DNA of 23,204 nt from Deltaproteobacteria bacterium (GCA_029939635.1 JAOZSN010000011.1:1-23204); one strand, 5' to 3'. Shown: positions 14,365 to 22,263, counted from the stretch's first letter. Numbers and translations: made by a program. The notes: generated from the letters alone by a model not told the origin.

Positions 14365-16533
14365 TCACCCAGGTGGATCAGGACACCCCCGTAACCGCTC
14401 AGCCAACATAGTATTACGAGCCATCACCTTATCATTCCCAATAGCACGTATAACAGCCTTACTCTGGCCAATAACAATTACCAACTTCTTACCTCGGGTA
14501 ATGGCGGTATACAATAAATTACGCTGCAACAGGGTAAAATGGCTCATGTGCATGGGCACAATAACACAGGAGAACTCAGACCCCTGGGACTTATGCACGG
14601 TGACAGCATAGGCCAGTTGTAATTCATTCAAATCAGCTGGGCTGTAGATATGCTTGCGGCCCTCAAACTCTACAACTAATTCATCGTTATCAACCTTTTT
14701 AGCGAGCACAAAACCCATATCGCCATTAAAGACATCCTTATCATAGTTATTACGAATCTGCATCACCTTGTCCCCCTCCCTGAACAGGCGACCAGTTGCC
14801 AACGCACCAGAATCAAGCAGCGCCTGCTGCAAAAGTGAGTTGAGATTATCCGTACCAATCACCCCTTTTTTCATGGGGCTGAGAACCTGAATATCGGTCA
14901 TGGCATTAAAGCCATATTTCTTCCTAAGCCGACCGCTACATAAGGAAACAATCTCCTGGGCAATCTCCTCGGGCTGCTGACGTTCCATGAAATAGAAATC
15001 CCGTTCCCCCTTATACCCTGGCAAGGGGTCAAAGAACTCGCCATCATTGACCCTGGCAGCATTCACTGAGATAAGAGAACCATCTCCCTGCCGAAAAATC
15101 TGCTGCAAGCGCACACAGGGAATAACACCGGAATCTATGGCATCACGCAGCACATTACCCGCTCCCACCGATGGCAACTGATCCACATCGCCCACCAAAA
15201 CCAAGGCACACCCTGGTGGCAACGCCTTGAGTAGAGAATTGGCCAGGATGATATCCAGCATGGAGGCCTCATCAACGATGAGCAGGTCACATTTGAGGGG
15301 ATTATCATCATTACGCTTGAAACCACGCACTGACGGGTCAAACTCCAACAAACGATGGATGGTCTTGGCAGGACGATCACAGGCTTGGGCCATGCGCTTG
15401 GCCGCTCGCCCAGTGGGTGCTGCCAGCTTAACCTCCACTCCCTTGCCAGCCAGAATAAGGAGCAGAGCCATGAGAATGGTGGATTTTCCCGTTCCAGGGC
15501 CACCAGTGATAATGGTCAGACGCTCTTTCAGGGCGGTGTGAATGGCCGTCGCCTGTTCCGGGGCCAGGGTCAACCCCATCTTGCCAGCCGCCCAATCCAC
15601 CTCTTTACCTGCATTCATGCTGGGATACGGAGAAAGGCCCAGGCAACCGGCCAGACCAGCGGTGACACCACGTTCAGCAAAGAAAAAAGGGGCCAGATAG
15701 ATGCGCTCATCATCCATGACGATCTTTTCATCAGCGGCCAGCTTAGGGATCTCTGCCGCCACCAAACCGACAAAACCATCAAAATGATGCTGCTCCAGCA
15801 AGGAGGTACAGGCCTGGATGAGCCCTTCCCGCTCCAGAAAACAATGACCATCATTCAAGGCCTCAGCCAACACATAGAGCAGACCAGCCCGGGCCCGACG
15901 TGGATCATGGGCAGGAATGCCCAAGGATAGGGCAATATCATCGGCAATCTTAAAACCAATACCCCAAATATCCTCAGCCAACTTATAAGGATTATCCTGC
16001 ACCACGGCCATGGCCTGGGCACCATAGAACTTATAAATCTTCACAGCATAGGAGGCAGGGATGGTGTGACCCTGCAAAAAAATCATAATATCGTGGATAT
16101 GGCGCTGCTCGCCCCAGGCCACCTGAATCTGGGCGATGCGTGCCTTGCCTAAACCCTGCACCTCTTTGAGGCGCTCTGGCTCCTGCTCCAGCACATCCAG
16201 GGTATCCATGCCAAAAGTGGCAACAATACGCCTAGCATAGGTAGGGCCCACCCCTTTAATAAGTCCAGAACCAAGATAGCGTTCCAAACCATTTAAGGTG
16301 TTTGGTCTAAGCACCTCCCACCCTTCCACTTTAAATTGCCGACCATAGCGCGGATCACGCAGCCACTGGCCCTTTAAACGCAAGGTGGCCCCTACGGTCA
16401 CCCCCACCAGAGGACCAACTACAGTGGTGAGATCACCAGCCTTCTTCCCTGCCTCACGCAGCTGGGCCACGGTGAAACCTGTTTCATCAGACTGAAAGGT
16501 GATACGTTCGAGGGTACCGGAGAGAGAAGGCAT
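14365..16533 (-). CDS. recD2: RecD2-type superfamily 1B DNA helicase
   Basis: RecD2 is a 5'-to-3' DNA helicase that works without RecBC, in DNA repair and replication-fork support. The 722-residue protein has the N-terminal OB-like segment (SGTLERITFQSDETGFTVAQL), helix-hairpin-helix region (about 85-200: GSGLIKGVGPTYARRI, LKEVQGLGKARI), and a helicase core: Walker A GGPGTGKST (344-352), TGRAAKR, Walker B LLIVDEASML (418-427), LVGDVDQLPSVG, the C-terminal AVTVHKSQGSEF and YTAITRGKKL. All motifs needed for ATP use are present. The start MPSLSGTLERITF agrees with the family N-terminus, although no Shine-Dalgarno precedes it. It lies downstream of the MBL-fold gene on the same strand, with a 73-base gap filled by an inverted heptamer repeat. 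Confidence 0.95.
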   Translation of the reverse strand: MPSLSGTLERITFQSDETGFTVAQLREAGKKAGDLTTVVGPLVGVTVGATLRLKGQWLRDPRYGRQFKVEGWEVLRPNTLNGLERYLGSGLIKGVGPTYARRIVATFGMDTLDVLEQEPERLKEVQGLGKARIAQIQVAWGEQRHIHDIMIFLQGHTIPASYAVKIYKFYGAQAMAVVQDNPYKLAEDIWGIGFKIADDIALSLGIPAHDPRRARAGLLYVLAEALNDGHCFLEREGLIQACTSLLEQHHFDGFVGLVAAEIPKLAADEKIVMDDERIYLAPFFFAERGVTAGLAGCLGLSPYPSMNAGKEVDWAAGKMGLTLAPEQATAIHTALKERLTIITGGPGTGKSTILMALLLILAGKGVEVKLAAPTGRAAKRMAQACDRPAKTIHRLLEFDPSVRGFKRNDDNPLKCDLLIVDEASMLDIILANSLLKALPPGCALVLVGDVDQLPSVGAGNVLRDAIDSGVIPCVRLQQIFRQGDGSLISVNAARVNDGEFFDPLPGYKGERDFYFMERQQPEEIAQEIVSLCSGRLRKKYGFNAMTDIQVLSPMKKGVIGTDNLNSLLQQALLDSGALATGRLFREGDKVMQIRNNYDKDVFNGDMGFVLAKKVDNDELVVEFEGRKHIYSPADLNELQLAYAVTVHKSQGSEFSCVIVPMHMSHFTLLQRNLLYTAITRGKKLVIVIGQSKAVIRAIGNDKVMARNTMLAERLRGCPDPPG

Positions 16534-16546
16534 AAGGGAGAAGAGA

Positions 16547-16608
16547 AAATGTAAAATGAATAATGGAGGTTATTATCTATATAAAAGAAAATCCGCCATT
16601 TTACATTT
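16547..16608. repeat. Inverted heptamer arrays E (ATGTAAA) between the MBL and recD2 genes
   Basis: AAATGTAAAATG (16547-16558) and its perfect reverse complement CATTTTACATTT (16597-16608) form 12-bp arms with a 38-base loop. The left arm continues as 7-base units ATGTAAA, ATGAATA, ATGGAGG (16549-16569); the right arm, on the minus strand, reads ATGTAAA, ATGGCGG. The right arm overlaps the stop codon of the MBL gene. In the transcript this would form a stem between the two genes. Confidence 0.7.
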
Positions 16609-17524
16609 ATAAATCTATCTCCAGCCCTTCCTTGGCAAAAAAAACATGGGGGGAATCAGCACTGCCCGGCTGACAGTAGATCTTTGCCAGCTCATCGTAC
16701 TGACTGTCAGTACGCATGGGTTCATGGTGGAAGAGGGCCATGGCTTTCACCTTGGCCCGTGTAGCCTGTTCAATGGCAAATTCTATGGAGGTATGCCCCC
16801 AATCCTGTTTACCGTCATCAAACTCGGCCTGGGTGTACTGGCTGTCCTGCACCAGCAAATCAGCCCCGTGAATAAACTGCTCCAAAGCACCATTCTGCTC
16901 TGCCGCCGCCAGCTCACCCTCCTCGGCCATGACCTCATCATACTCTGGATCATCTTGGTCAGTGACAACGACATTACGATACGGCTCAGTATCATAGGCA
17001 GTGCAAAAAACCTTGTCTCTAAACTCGAACCGATAGCCCAGACAGAGAATGGGGTGATTGAGATATTTGGTACGTAAGATAATACCATCACCTAAGTCAA
17101 AGACCCCCTCCTTGAGGGGATGGTATTCGATCTCTGCCCCCAAATCGGCTTCCCGCACCGGAAAATAACGATAGGTCAGCTGGCCACCCACTACCTTTTC
17201 CAGGGTATCACGCTCATAGGAAACAGGGCCATGCACCTTGAGTTTGGTGCCGGGGATGTAAATAGGTGTGAAAAAAGGAAAACCCATGATGTGGTCCCAA
17301 TGGGTGTGGGAGAGATAAATCTCTGTATTGATAGGGCCGCTGGGAAGATCATTACCCATCATAAAATTGCCCAGTTCACGTAGACCTGAACCAGCATCAA
17401 TGATAATAAGCCTGTTAATCTCTGGAAAACGTAGCGAAATGCAGGCGGTATTGCCACCATACTCCATGGTCTGTTTACCAGGACAGGGAATAGACCCTCG
17501 CACCCCCCAAAAACGAATTTTCAT
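16607..17524 (-). CDS. MBL-fold metal-dependent hydrolase
   Basis: A 305-residue cytoplasmic beta-lactamase-fold protein resembling the RNase Z-like/phosphodiesterase side of the superfamily; substrates for this group include RNA and cyclic or other phosphodiesters. It starts with the common MKIRFWGVRGSIP. Metal ligands are complete: His73-Thr-His75-Trp-Asp77-His78, then candidates His157, Asp178 (TAYDTE), His244 (WGHTS) and His266/267. A acidic insertion (about 188-215, DDPEYDEVMAEEGELAAAE) is unusual in its density of charge. I start at ATG 17524 because GGGAG (17530-17534) lies five bases before it; a longer frame to 17560 would include part of a heptamer array and is less likely. It lies between the HDOD and recD2 genes on the same strand, bordered on each side by repeat hairpins. 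Confidence 0.9.
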   Translation of the reverse strand: MKIRFWGVRGSIPCPGKQTMEYGGNTACISLRFPEINRLIIIDAGSGLRELGNFMMGNDLPSGPINTEIYLSHTHWDHIMGFPFFTPIYIPGTKLKVHGPVSYERDTLEKVVGGQLTYRYFPVREADLGAEIEYHPLKEGVFDLGDGIILRTKYLNHPILCLGYRFEFRDKVFCTAYDTEPYRNVVVTDQDDPEYDEVMAEEGELAAAEQNGALEQFIHGADLLVQDSQYTQAEFDDGKQDWGHTSIEFAIEQATRAKVKAMALFHHEPMRTDSQYDELAKIYCQPGSADSPHVFFAKEGLEIDL

Positions 17525-17543
17525 GGTCACTCCCTTTGTACTG

Positions 17544-17639
17544 CAGTTGCCAGTTATCAATTGTCAGTTGTCAGTTTCAAGTTAGAAGAAGTTTCTAAGC
17601 AGAGAGTTCCATAACTGGCAACTTAAAACTGTAATTACT
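17544..17639. repeat. Inverted heptamer arrays F (CAGTTNT) between the HDOD and MBL genes
   Basis: The left arm has six 7-base units (17544-17585): CAGTTGC, CAGTTAT, CAATTGT, CAGTTGT, CAGTTTC, AAGTTAG. The right arm, on the minus strand, has CAGTTTT, AAGTTGC, CAGTTAT (17631 to 17611). AGTTGCCAGTTAT (17545-17557) and ATAACTGGCAACT (17611-17623) pair perfectly over 13 bp. The right arm runs to the HDOD stop codon, and the left ends 20 bases before the MBL start. Confidence 0.75.
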
Positions 17640-18519
17640 GACTCACCTGCAAAAATATCTGTGCCTTCTCCACCTCAGCCCCCACCTCCAGATAGAGGGC
17701 GGCCAACTCATTCCAGCCCAAACCACTCTGCTCTATGATCTTCTGCACCTGCACCGGCTCATGAAAGAGATCACCTGCTGAGCCCACCTCAAACAGATTG
17801 GCATAGAGATTGGCCAGGGCCACAGTCTGCACCAGGGGCCTATTTGCCTCTGAGGCATCTTGGGGGGCATGGTGATGCCATAATGTCTCAATCATTGCAT
17901 CACTAAGCTGCCACTTGCGGGCAATGATGCGGCCAGCCAAGCGATGATCAAAGCCGAAAACCATCTCCTCGGCCCGCAGCAGAGAGCATTGCTGCATGGA
18001 ACAAAGGTCCATGACCTTATGATAATCCTCAGGGAAACAATTGCTCAGGGGAATTTTACCCAGATCATGGAGCAGGCCAGCCACAAAAAACTCCTCCCGT
18101 TGAGCCACCGGAATCTGACACAGGCCAGCAATGGCCTTCCCTGTTACACCAACACAGATGGAGTGGGCCCAAAAATAGTCAATGGAGAGACACTCCAGCC
18201 CTTCTTTATTCATGGTACCCATGATGGCCGTACTCAAAGCCAGGTTCTTCACCGTATTGAGCCCCAGCATAATGATGGCTCGCGTCAGGGAGGTAATCTG
18301 ATTGGGCAGGGAGTAGTAGGCCGAGTTGATGAGTTTCAACACCTGACCGGTGAGCACCGGGTCAAGGGAAATCACCCGATTCAAGGCATTTGGCGAGGTG
18401 TCAGGTTTATTGCACACCTCCAACACCTTGGTCACCGTGGTGGACAGGCTGGGCATCTGGTCGATATAATCGCGAATTTTATCGACGTATTTTTGGGTTA
18501 TGGGGTCTATTTCAGGCAT
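17635..18519 (-). CDS. HDOD-domain signalling protein
   Basis: HDOD proteins are cytoplasmic regulators related to HD phosphohydrolases; they act in chemotaxis, motility, stress and cyclic-di-GMP networks, usually without proven catalysis. This 294-residue protein has the full domain: LPxxPxxxTKVLEVCNKPD-like N-terminus, ISLDPVLTGQVLKLINSAYY, then AIIMLGLNTVKNLALS, and, unusually well kept, an His151-Asp152 pair in GLLHDLGKIPL with a further His-His-His-Ala-Pro (HHHAPQ). Those residues could allow metal binding. No other domain is attached. ATG at 18519 is preferred over GTG at 18528; neither has a Shine-Dalgarno. It is divergent from the hydantoinase-family gene and first in a same-strand run with the MBL and recD2 genes. 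Confidence 0.9.
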   Translation of the reverse strand: MPEIDPITQKYVDKIRDYIDQMPSLSTTVTKVLEVCNKPDTSPNALNRVISLDPVLTGQVLKLINSAYYSLPNQITSLTRAIIMLGLNTVKNLALSTAIMGTMNKEGLECLSIDYFWAHSICVGVTGKAIAGLCQIPVAQREEFFVAGLLHDLGKIPLSNCFPEDYHKVMDLCSMQQCSLLRAEEMVFGFDHRLAGRIIARKWQLSDAMIETLWHHHAPQDASEANRPLVQTVALANLYANLFEVGSAGDLFHEPVQVQKIIEQSGLGWNELAALYLEVGAEVEKAQIFLQVSQ

Positions 18520-18600
18520 ACAGGTCACGTTTTATTCTGTGATTTTATCATAGTACGATGGAGAAAGGCAGGTCAAGCAAAGGGATAGTAATTTAAAAAA

Positions 18601-18633
18601 TCTTTACCAATAAGGATGAATATACGGTAAAGA
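18601..18633. promoter_or_regulatory. 8-bp inverted repeat in the divergent HDOD/hydantoinase region
   Basis: TCTTTACC (18601-18608) and GGTAAAGA (18626-18633) match perfectly with a 17-base spacer, between two divergent start codons. It could be an operator or a leader hairpin. No convincing promoter can be aligned with it. Confidence 0.3.
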
Positions 18634-18677
18634 AGCCTCTCTACCTTGCAATCCACAATAAGAATTAAGGAATAGAT

Positions 18678-20324
18678 ATGTCTGAAAAAAAATATGGTAT
18701 TGGCATTGATACTGGCGGTACCTATACCGATGCGGTCCTCATTGACCTGGATGATAAATCAGTGCAGGCCACCTCCAAAAGCCCCACCACCCATTTTGCC
18801 CTGAGCCATGGCATTGCCCTCTGCCTGCGCGACCTGTTTGTGGACTCAGAAATAAAGCCAAATGAGGTGGAAGTTGTTGCGGTCTCTACGACCCTGGCCA
18901 CCAATGCCGTGGTGGAGAAGAAAGGCGACAAGGTAGGTCTCATTATAGCAGGCTACAGTAAACCATTCACCTTACCGGTGGTGACCTCTCTCTATATTGG
19001 CGGTGGTCACTCCATTATTGGTGAAGAGGTGGAGGAGCTGGACATGGACGCCTTAGTGCGAGCCGTTACCGAGCTCAAATCCAACGTGGATGCCTATGTG
19101 GTCTGCTCAGCCATGAGTATCAAGAACCCGGCCCACGAAATGGTCATGGCCAAGGCAGTGAGTCTCATCGACCCCCTACCGGTCTTCATGTCCCATGAGG
19201 TCTCCCAACGGGCCGGTATGCAGGAACGTGCCGCCACTGCCGTACTTAATGCCCGCCTGCGCCCGGTGATGGAGGAATTCCTGGTGGGCATGCAAGACTC
19301 CCTGATGATGCTGGGCTTGGCCTCTAATGTCATGATTATCCGTGGCGATGCCACCCCCATGAATATTGTTAAAACATCCCGCCAGGCAGCCTCCACAGTG
19401 GCCAGTGGCCCTGCTGCAACTGCCTGGTTCGGTCTCACTTTTTCTCCTGAACCAAACTGCATCATCGTCGATGTGGGTGGTACCACCACCGATATCACCA
19501 TGATCAAGGATGGCCAACCCACTATCAGTGAGGATGGCAGCCTCATCGGCCCCTGGCTGACCCATGTTGATTCAGTCAAAATGTCCACTGTGGGGGCGGG
19601 TGGTGATAGCCTGGCCATCGTGGATAAACATGGCAGCTTGCGGGTGGGCCCAGCGCGCGTACTGCCTCTATCCAGAGCTACTGAATTAGCCTCACCCACC
19701 GACTGGATGGGACAAGGCCTGGCCAGCACCATGCTGACCATTGCCGAAGATCTCAGCGAGGAGCAGGCCAGTCACAATCAATTATTAGCATATCTACTCA
19801 GCCATGGCCCAGCCACACCACAACAGCTCATGAATCATTTTGATATGAGCGAACTGACCCTGATCAATCATCTTGCCGACCTGATAAAAGATGACCTGGT
19901 CTGGGAGACCGGCTTTACCCCCACCGATGCCCTCCACGTCTTAGGAGAGCTTGATTTAGGCAATAAAGAGGCTGCCATGGCCGGGGCCCAATGCCTGGGC
20001 TCTGCCATGAACCTTTCTGCCGAGGAATTTTCCAAGTTGGTATTGGCTCGTATCGGCAAAGAGATTGAAAATGGCATCCTCGACCACCTGCTTACCATAG
20101 AGACAGGCAAGACCCTGTCTGGCTTTTACCCTGAATTCCGCAACAGCCCGGTATTGGATATCAGCCTCAAACTTAAATTGCCCCTGGTGGGCATTGGTGC
20201 TGCAGCGCAATACCTGTTACCCCAGGTTGCCACAAAATTAGGCACGACAATCACCTTTCCCGACCATTTTGAGGTGGGTAACGCCCTAGGCGCCATTCGT
20301 ATGACCGTTGACACTGCATCATAA
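18678..20324 (+). CDS. Hydantoinase/oxoprolinase-family ASKHA protein with helical insert
   Basis: The family (Hydant_A_N plus Hydantoinase_A) contains ATP-dependent amidohydrolases and carboxylases for hydantoins, 5-oxoproline and acetone, all with an actin-like ATP fold. The 548-residue protein begins with the phosphate loop GIDTGGTYTDAV (9-20), has STTLATNAVVEKKG, HEVSQRAG and VASGPAATAW, then the second phosphate loop VDVGGTTTDITMI (264-276) and TVGAGGDS, and ends with GAAAQYLLPQVA and GNALGAIR. Between about 365 and 425 is a stretch (LLAYLLSHGPATPQQLMNHF, then LTLINHLADLIKDDLVW) that reads like a winged helix-turn-helix. No HyuB-type second subunit is adjacent, so the substrate is open. 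AAGGA lies six bases before ATG 18678. A 60-residue gene follows 25 bases on. Confidence 0.88.
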   Translation: MSEKKYGIGIDTGGTYTDAVLIDLDDKSVQATSKSPTTHFALSHGIALCLRDLFVDSEIKPNEVEVVAVSTTLATNAVVEKKGDKVGLIIAGYSKPFTLPVVTSLYIGGGHSIIGEEVEELDMDALVRAVTELKSNVDAYVVCSAMSIKNPAHEMVMAKAVSLIDPLPVFMSHEVSQRAGMQERAATAVLNARLRPVMEEFLVGMQDSLMMLGLASNVMIIRGDATPMNIVKTSRQAASTVASGPAATAWFGLTFSPEPNCIIVDVGGTTTDITMIKDGQPTISEDGSLIGPWLTHVDSVKMSTVGAGGDSLAIVDKHGSLRVGPARVLPLSRATELASPTDWMGQGLASTMLTIAEDLSEEQASHNQLLAYLLSHGPATPQQLMNHFDMSELTLINHLADLIKDDLVWETGFTPTDALHVLGELDLGNKEAAMAGAQCLGSAMNLSAEEFSKLVLARIGKEIENGILDHLLTIETGKTLSGFYPEFRNSPVLDISLKLKLPLVGIGAAAQYLLPQVATKLGTTITFPDHFEVGNALGAIRMTVDTAS

Positions 20325-20349
20325 AGTTTTTGTGGTAGGATTTGGCAGA

Positions 20350-20532
20350 ATGAACAGCACAGAAAACCAACAAAAAAAACCTCCTCTGGAGGATTTAAAA
20401 CTCAAAGTAAATTCCGACCTGTACCGCGCTTTCCGGCGCTGCACCTGGATCATCACCCACGAAACAGGCCGTAATCAAATAGACATTACCCAGGAGATGA
20501 TCGAAGATTTCCTCATCAAACACGGCTGTTGA
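20350..20532 (+). CDS. Hypothetical 60-residue protein
   Basis: A short, charged protein without signal or membrane segment, starting MNSTENQQKKPPLEDLKLK and containing a compact helical-looking region (LYRAFRRCTWIITHETGRN, then ITQEMIEDFLIKHGC). It has two cysteines, one being the last residue. I start at ATG 20350, 25 bases after the upstream stop, with AGGA about ten bases before; a longer frame from 20308 would overlap the hydantoinase-family gene by 17 bases. It probably shares that gene's message. I do not recognise it. Confidence 0.6.
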   Translation: MNSTENQQKKPPLEDLKLKVNSDLYRAFRRCTWIITHETGRNQIDITQEMIEDFLIKHGC

Positions 20533-20553
20533 GGATAAAAACTCATCCTTTTT
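20532..20553 (+). terminator. Weak hairpin plus T-run after the 60-residue gene
   Basis: AGGAT (20532-20536) pairs with ATCCT (20545-20549), extended by a G-U pair, followed by T at 20550-20553. The stem begins in the stop codon. It is only 5-6 bp, so termination would be partial at best. Confidence 0.3.
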
Positions 20554-20610
20554 CCCATACAGCCGATATCTTTTATATGGAGTTCTCACCCAAGATAAGA
20601 GGAAAAAGGT

Positions 20611-21681
20611 ATGAAGGTGATCGCCAGTCAGGTTGAACAAACAACCAGCCATTTTTTCAGGCAAGAAGATATCCACCAGGAACGAACATTTGCCTGGAAG
20701 GGTGATGAACGACCACCAGCACCAAATGAGACGGCTTCACCGCCTCAAACCAAGCAGGATACTCTTTCCATATCAAATCAGGCCATAACTCGTTTCCAAA
20801 CCACCTCAACCCCAGAATGTATATGCCTGGACGAGGAAGAAGAGATTGCCCTTGATCCAAAAATACGAACCATGCGCCTCATCCTTGAGGCCATCACCGG
20901 TCGCAAGGTGTCGGTTACAAATCTCTCCCTCTCTGCAGCAGAGACAGTGCCTTCACAACTAGCAAAATCAGATAGTAGCAAGCCTGATTTGAGCACAAAT
21001 GAGGTGCGCCAAGGCTGGGGACTAGAATATGACCTTATTGACTCCCATGAAGAAGAGGAACAACTCCAATTTCATAGTAGCGGAGAGATACAATGCGCAG
21101 ATGGCAAGAAAATCGCCTTTGCCGTTGATCTGGTAATGGATCGTCATTTTTACGAATCAACAGAGATACACATCAGGGCAGGTGATGCCCGCCTGGTGGA
21201 CCCACTGGTAATCAACCTTGATGACTCTGCGGTAGAATTGACCGACAGTACATTCAGCTTTGATCTTGATGGGGATGGCAGTGAGGAGGAGATTTCCTCC
21301 CTGGCTGCAGGCCATGGATTCCTGGCCTTTGACAAAAATAATGATGGCATCATTAACAGCGGCAACGAACTTTTTGGCCCGGCCACAGGTAACGGTTTCA
21401 ACGAATTAGCAGCCTATGACCAGGACAGCAATGGCTGGCTTGATGACAATGACCCGCTCTATGCAAAATTACTGGTCTGGGCCACAAACCAGGCTGGAGA
21501 AGATGAGTTGCACAGCCTGGCTGAGCATGGCATCGGTGCCCTCTACCTCCAGGGGGCAGCAGGAGAGTTCAGCCTCACAGATCAAAACAACAATCTCTTG
21601 GGTCAGGTACGGGAAAGTTCTATTTTTATCAGAGAAGATGGCCGCATTGGCACGATGCAAGAAATAGATATGGTTGTGTGA
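20611..21681 (+). CDS. EF-hand / VCBS-type calcium-binding protein
   Basis: A 356-residue acidic protein of a type seen in many Gram-negative bacteria next to or within VCBS and hemolysin-like proteins. The C-terminal 150 residues carry three Asp-rich calcium loops: DLDGDGSEEE (218-227), DKNNDGIINSGNELFG (241-256) and DQDSNGWLDDND (270-281), followed by the family's KLLVWATNQAG, HGIGALYL and a closing IREDGRIGTMQEIDMV. The N-terminal part (to about 130) is polar and unconserved, with an acidic run (CLDEEEEIALDP). No signal peptide is seen, so it is either cytoplasmic or leaves by an unconventional or type I route; no transporter is adjacent. AAGAGG lies 8 bases before the ATG. It is convergent with the SH3 gene, 9 bases away. 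Confidence 0.85.
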   Translation: MKVIASQVEQTTSHFFRQEDIHQERTFAWKGDERPPAPNETASPPQTKQDTLSISNQAITRFQTTSTPECICLDEEEEIALDPKIRTMRLILEAITGRKVSVTNLSLSAAETVPSQLAKSDSSKPDLSTNEVRQGWGLEYDLIDSHEEEEQLQFHSSGEIQCADGKKIAFAVDLVMDRHFYESTEIHIRAGDARLVDPLVINLDDSAVELTDSTFSFDLDGDGSEEEISSLAAGHGFLAFDKNNDGIINSGNELFGPATGNGFNELAAYDQDSNGWLDDNDPLYAKLLVWATNQAGEDELHSLAEHGIGALYLQGAAGEFSLTDQNNNLLGQVRESSIFIREDGRIGTMQEIDMVV

Positions 21682-21690
21682 ACAACGCCG

Positions 21691-22137
21691 TTACCAGCCC
21701 CACAACAGATCGCGCTTTACCCAGCCTTCGACCTTTTCTTCGTCGTGGCGTACCTTAACCCACCCCTTACGGCGGTCAACAGTACGGAACACCACACCAC
21801 GCTTAGCCTGGCGCACAATCTTATACTTAGTACTAGGGCCACTGCGTAAATTGATTGCCCGTTTCTTCACCACCAGGTGGGGAGTACGGTTAACGAGCTT
21901 TTTATAGACCCAGCCCTTGTCATTTTCAAAATCCTGGACACGATACCAGTTCCCCTTTGAGCTGAGAACCTTCAACGGATAGCCTTTCCCCAGCTCCCAG
22001 ATAATCTTGTACTTAGACCCTGGCCCAGAACGCATATTTATCAAATCAGCATTAACACTGACCATTTTCGCCTGGACTGATACTGCCATGATCGCGACCA
22101 TGAACAGCGCCAGGGGAAAAATCCATCTCTTAAACAT
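21691..22137 (-). CDS. Exported protein with two bacterial SH3 domains
   Basis: A 148-residue periplasmic protein: signal peptide (MFKRWIFPLALFMVAIMAVSVQA), then two tandem bacterial SH3 (SH3b) domains that usually bind cell-wall peptides or other proteins. Each begins with the same block, INMRSGPGSKYKIIWEL and INLRSGPSTKYKIVRQA, and ends with a Gly-Trp-Val motif (KGWVYKKL, EGWVKRDL). No catalytic domain is attached, so it is a binding or targeting module. I use ATG 22137; a GTG at 22143 adds two residues and is nearer the GGGG (22148-22151) Shine-Dalgarno, so the start is uncertain by two codons. It may be translationally coupled to a tiny upstream frame (22130-22246). Confidence 0.88.
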   Translation of the reverse strand: MFKRWIFPLALFMVAIMAVSVQAKMVSVNADLINMRSGPGSKYKIIWELGKGYPLKVLSSKGNWYRVQDFENDKGWVYKKLVNRTPHLVVKKRAINLRSGPSTKYKIVRQAKRGVVFRTVDRRKGWVKVRHDEEKVEGWVKRDLLWGW

Positions 22138-22246
22138 TAACACTATACCCCTTTATCTTGCTATTGAGTGGCTTAGGTGATTGCTTATCAACCCCGCCAT
22201 ATTCTTTGAAATAGAAACCGTACAGCTGATTAAAATAACGGCTCAT
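22130..22246 (-). CDS. Possible 38-residue small protein between polyferredoxin and SH3 genes
   Basis: An ATG at 22246, 17 bases after the NapH-like stop, opens 38 codons ending at TAA 22130-22132, past the start of the SH3 gene, which overlaps it by 8-14 bases. The product is aromatic-rich at the start (MSRYFNQLYGFYFKEYGG) then basic (KPLNSKIKGYS). The overlap of its stop with the next start resembles translational coupling, and an AGG lies about eight bases before the ATG. It has no known match in my memory, and a frame of this length can occur by chance. Confidence 0.35.
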   Translation of the reverse strand: MSRYFNQLYGFYFKEYGGVDKQSPKPLNSKIKGYSVNV

Positions 22247-22263
22247 CTCTAACCTGTCCAGCC

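Noticed and set aside
14264..14611. Plus-strand frame of 115 codons
   Set aside because: Most of it is antisense to the 3' end of recD2; only the first 30 or so residues lie outside, with a weak Shine-Dalgarno and no recognisable family.
15355..15930. Plus-strand frame of 191 codons in recD2
   Set aside because: Antisense to conserved RecD2 helicase motifs; no protein-like features.
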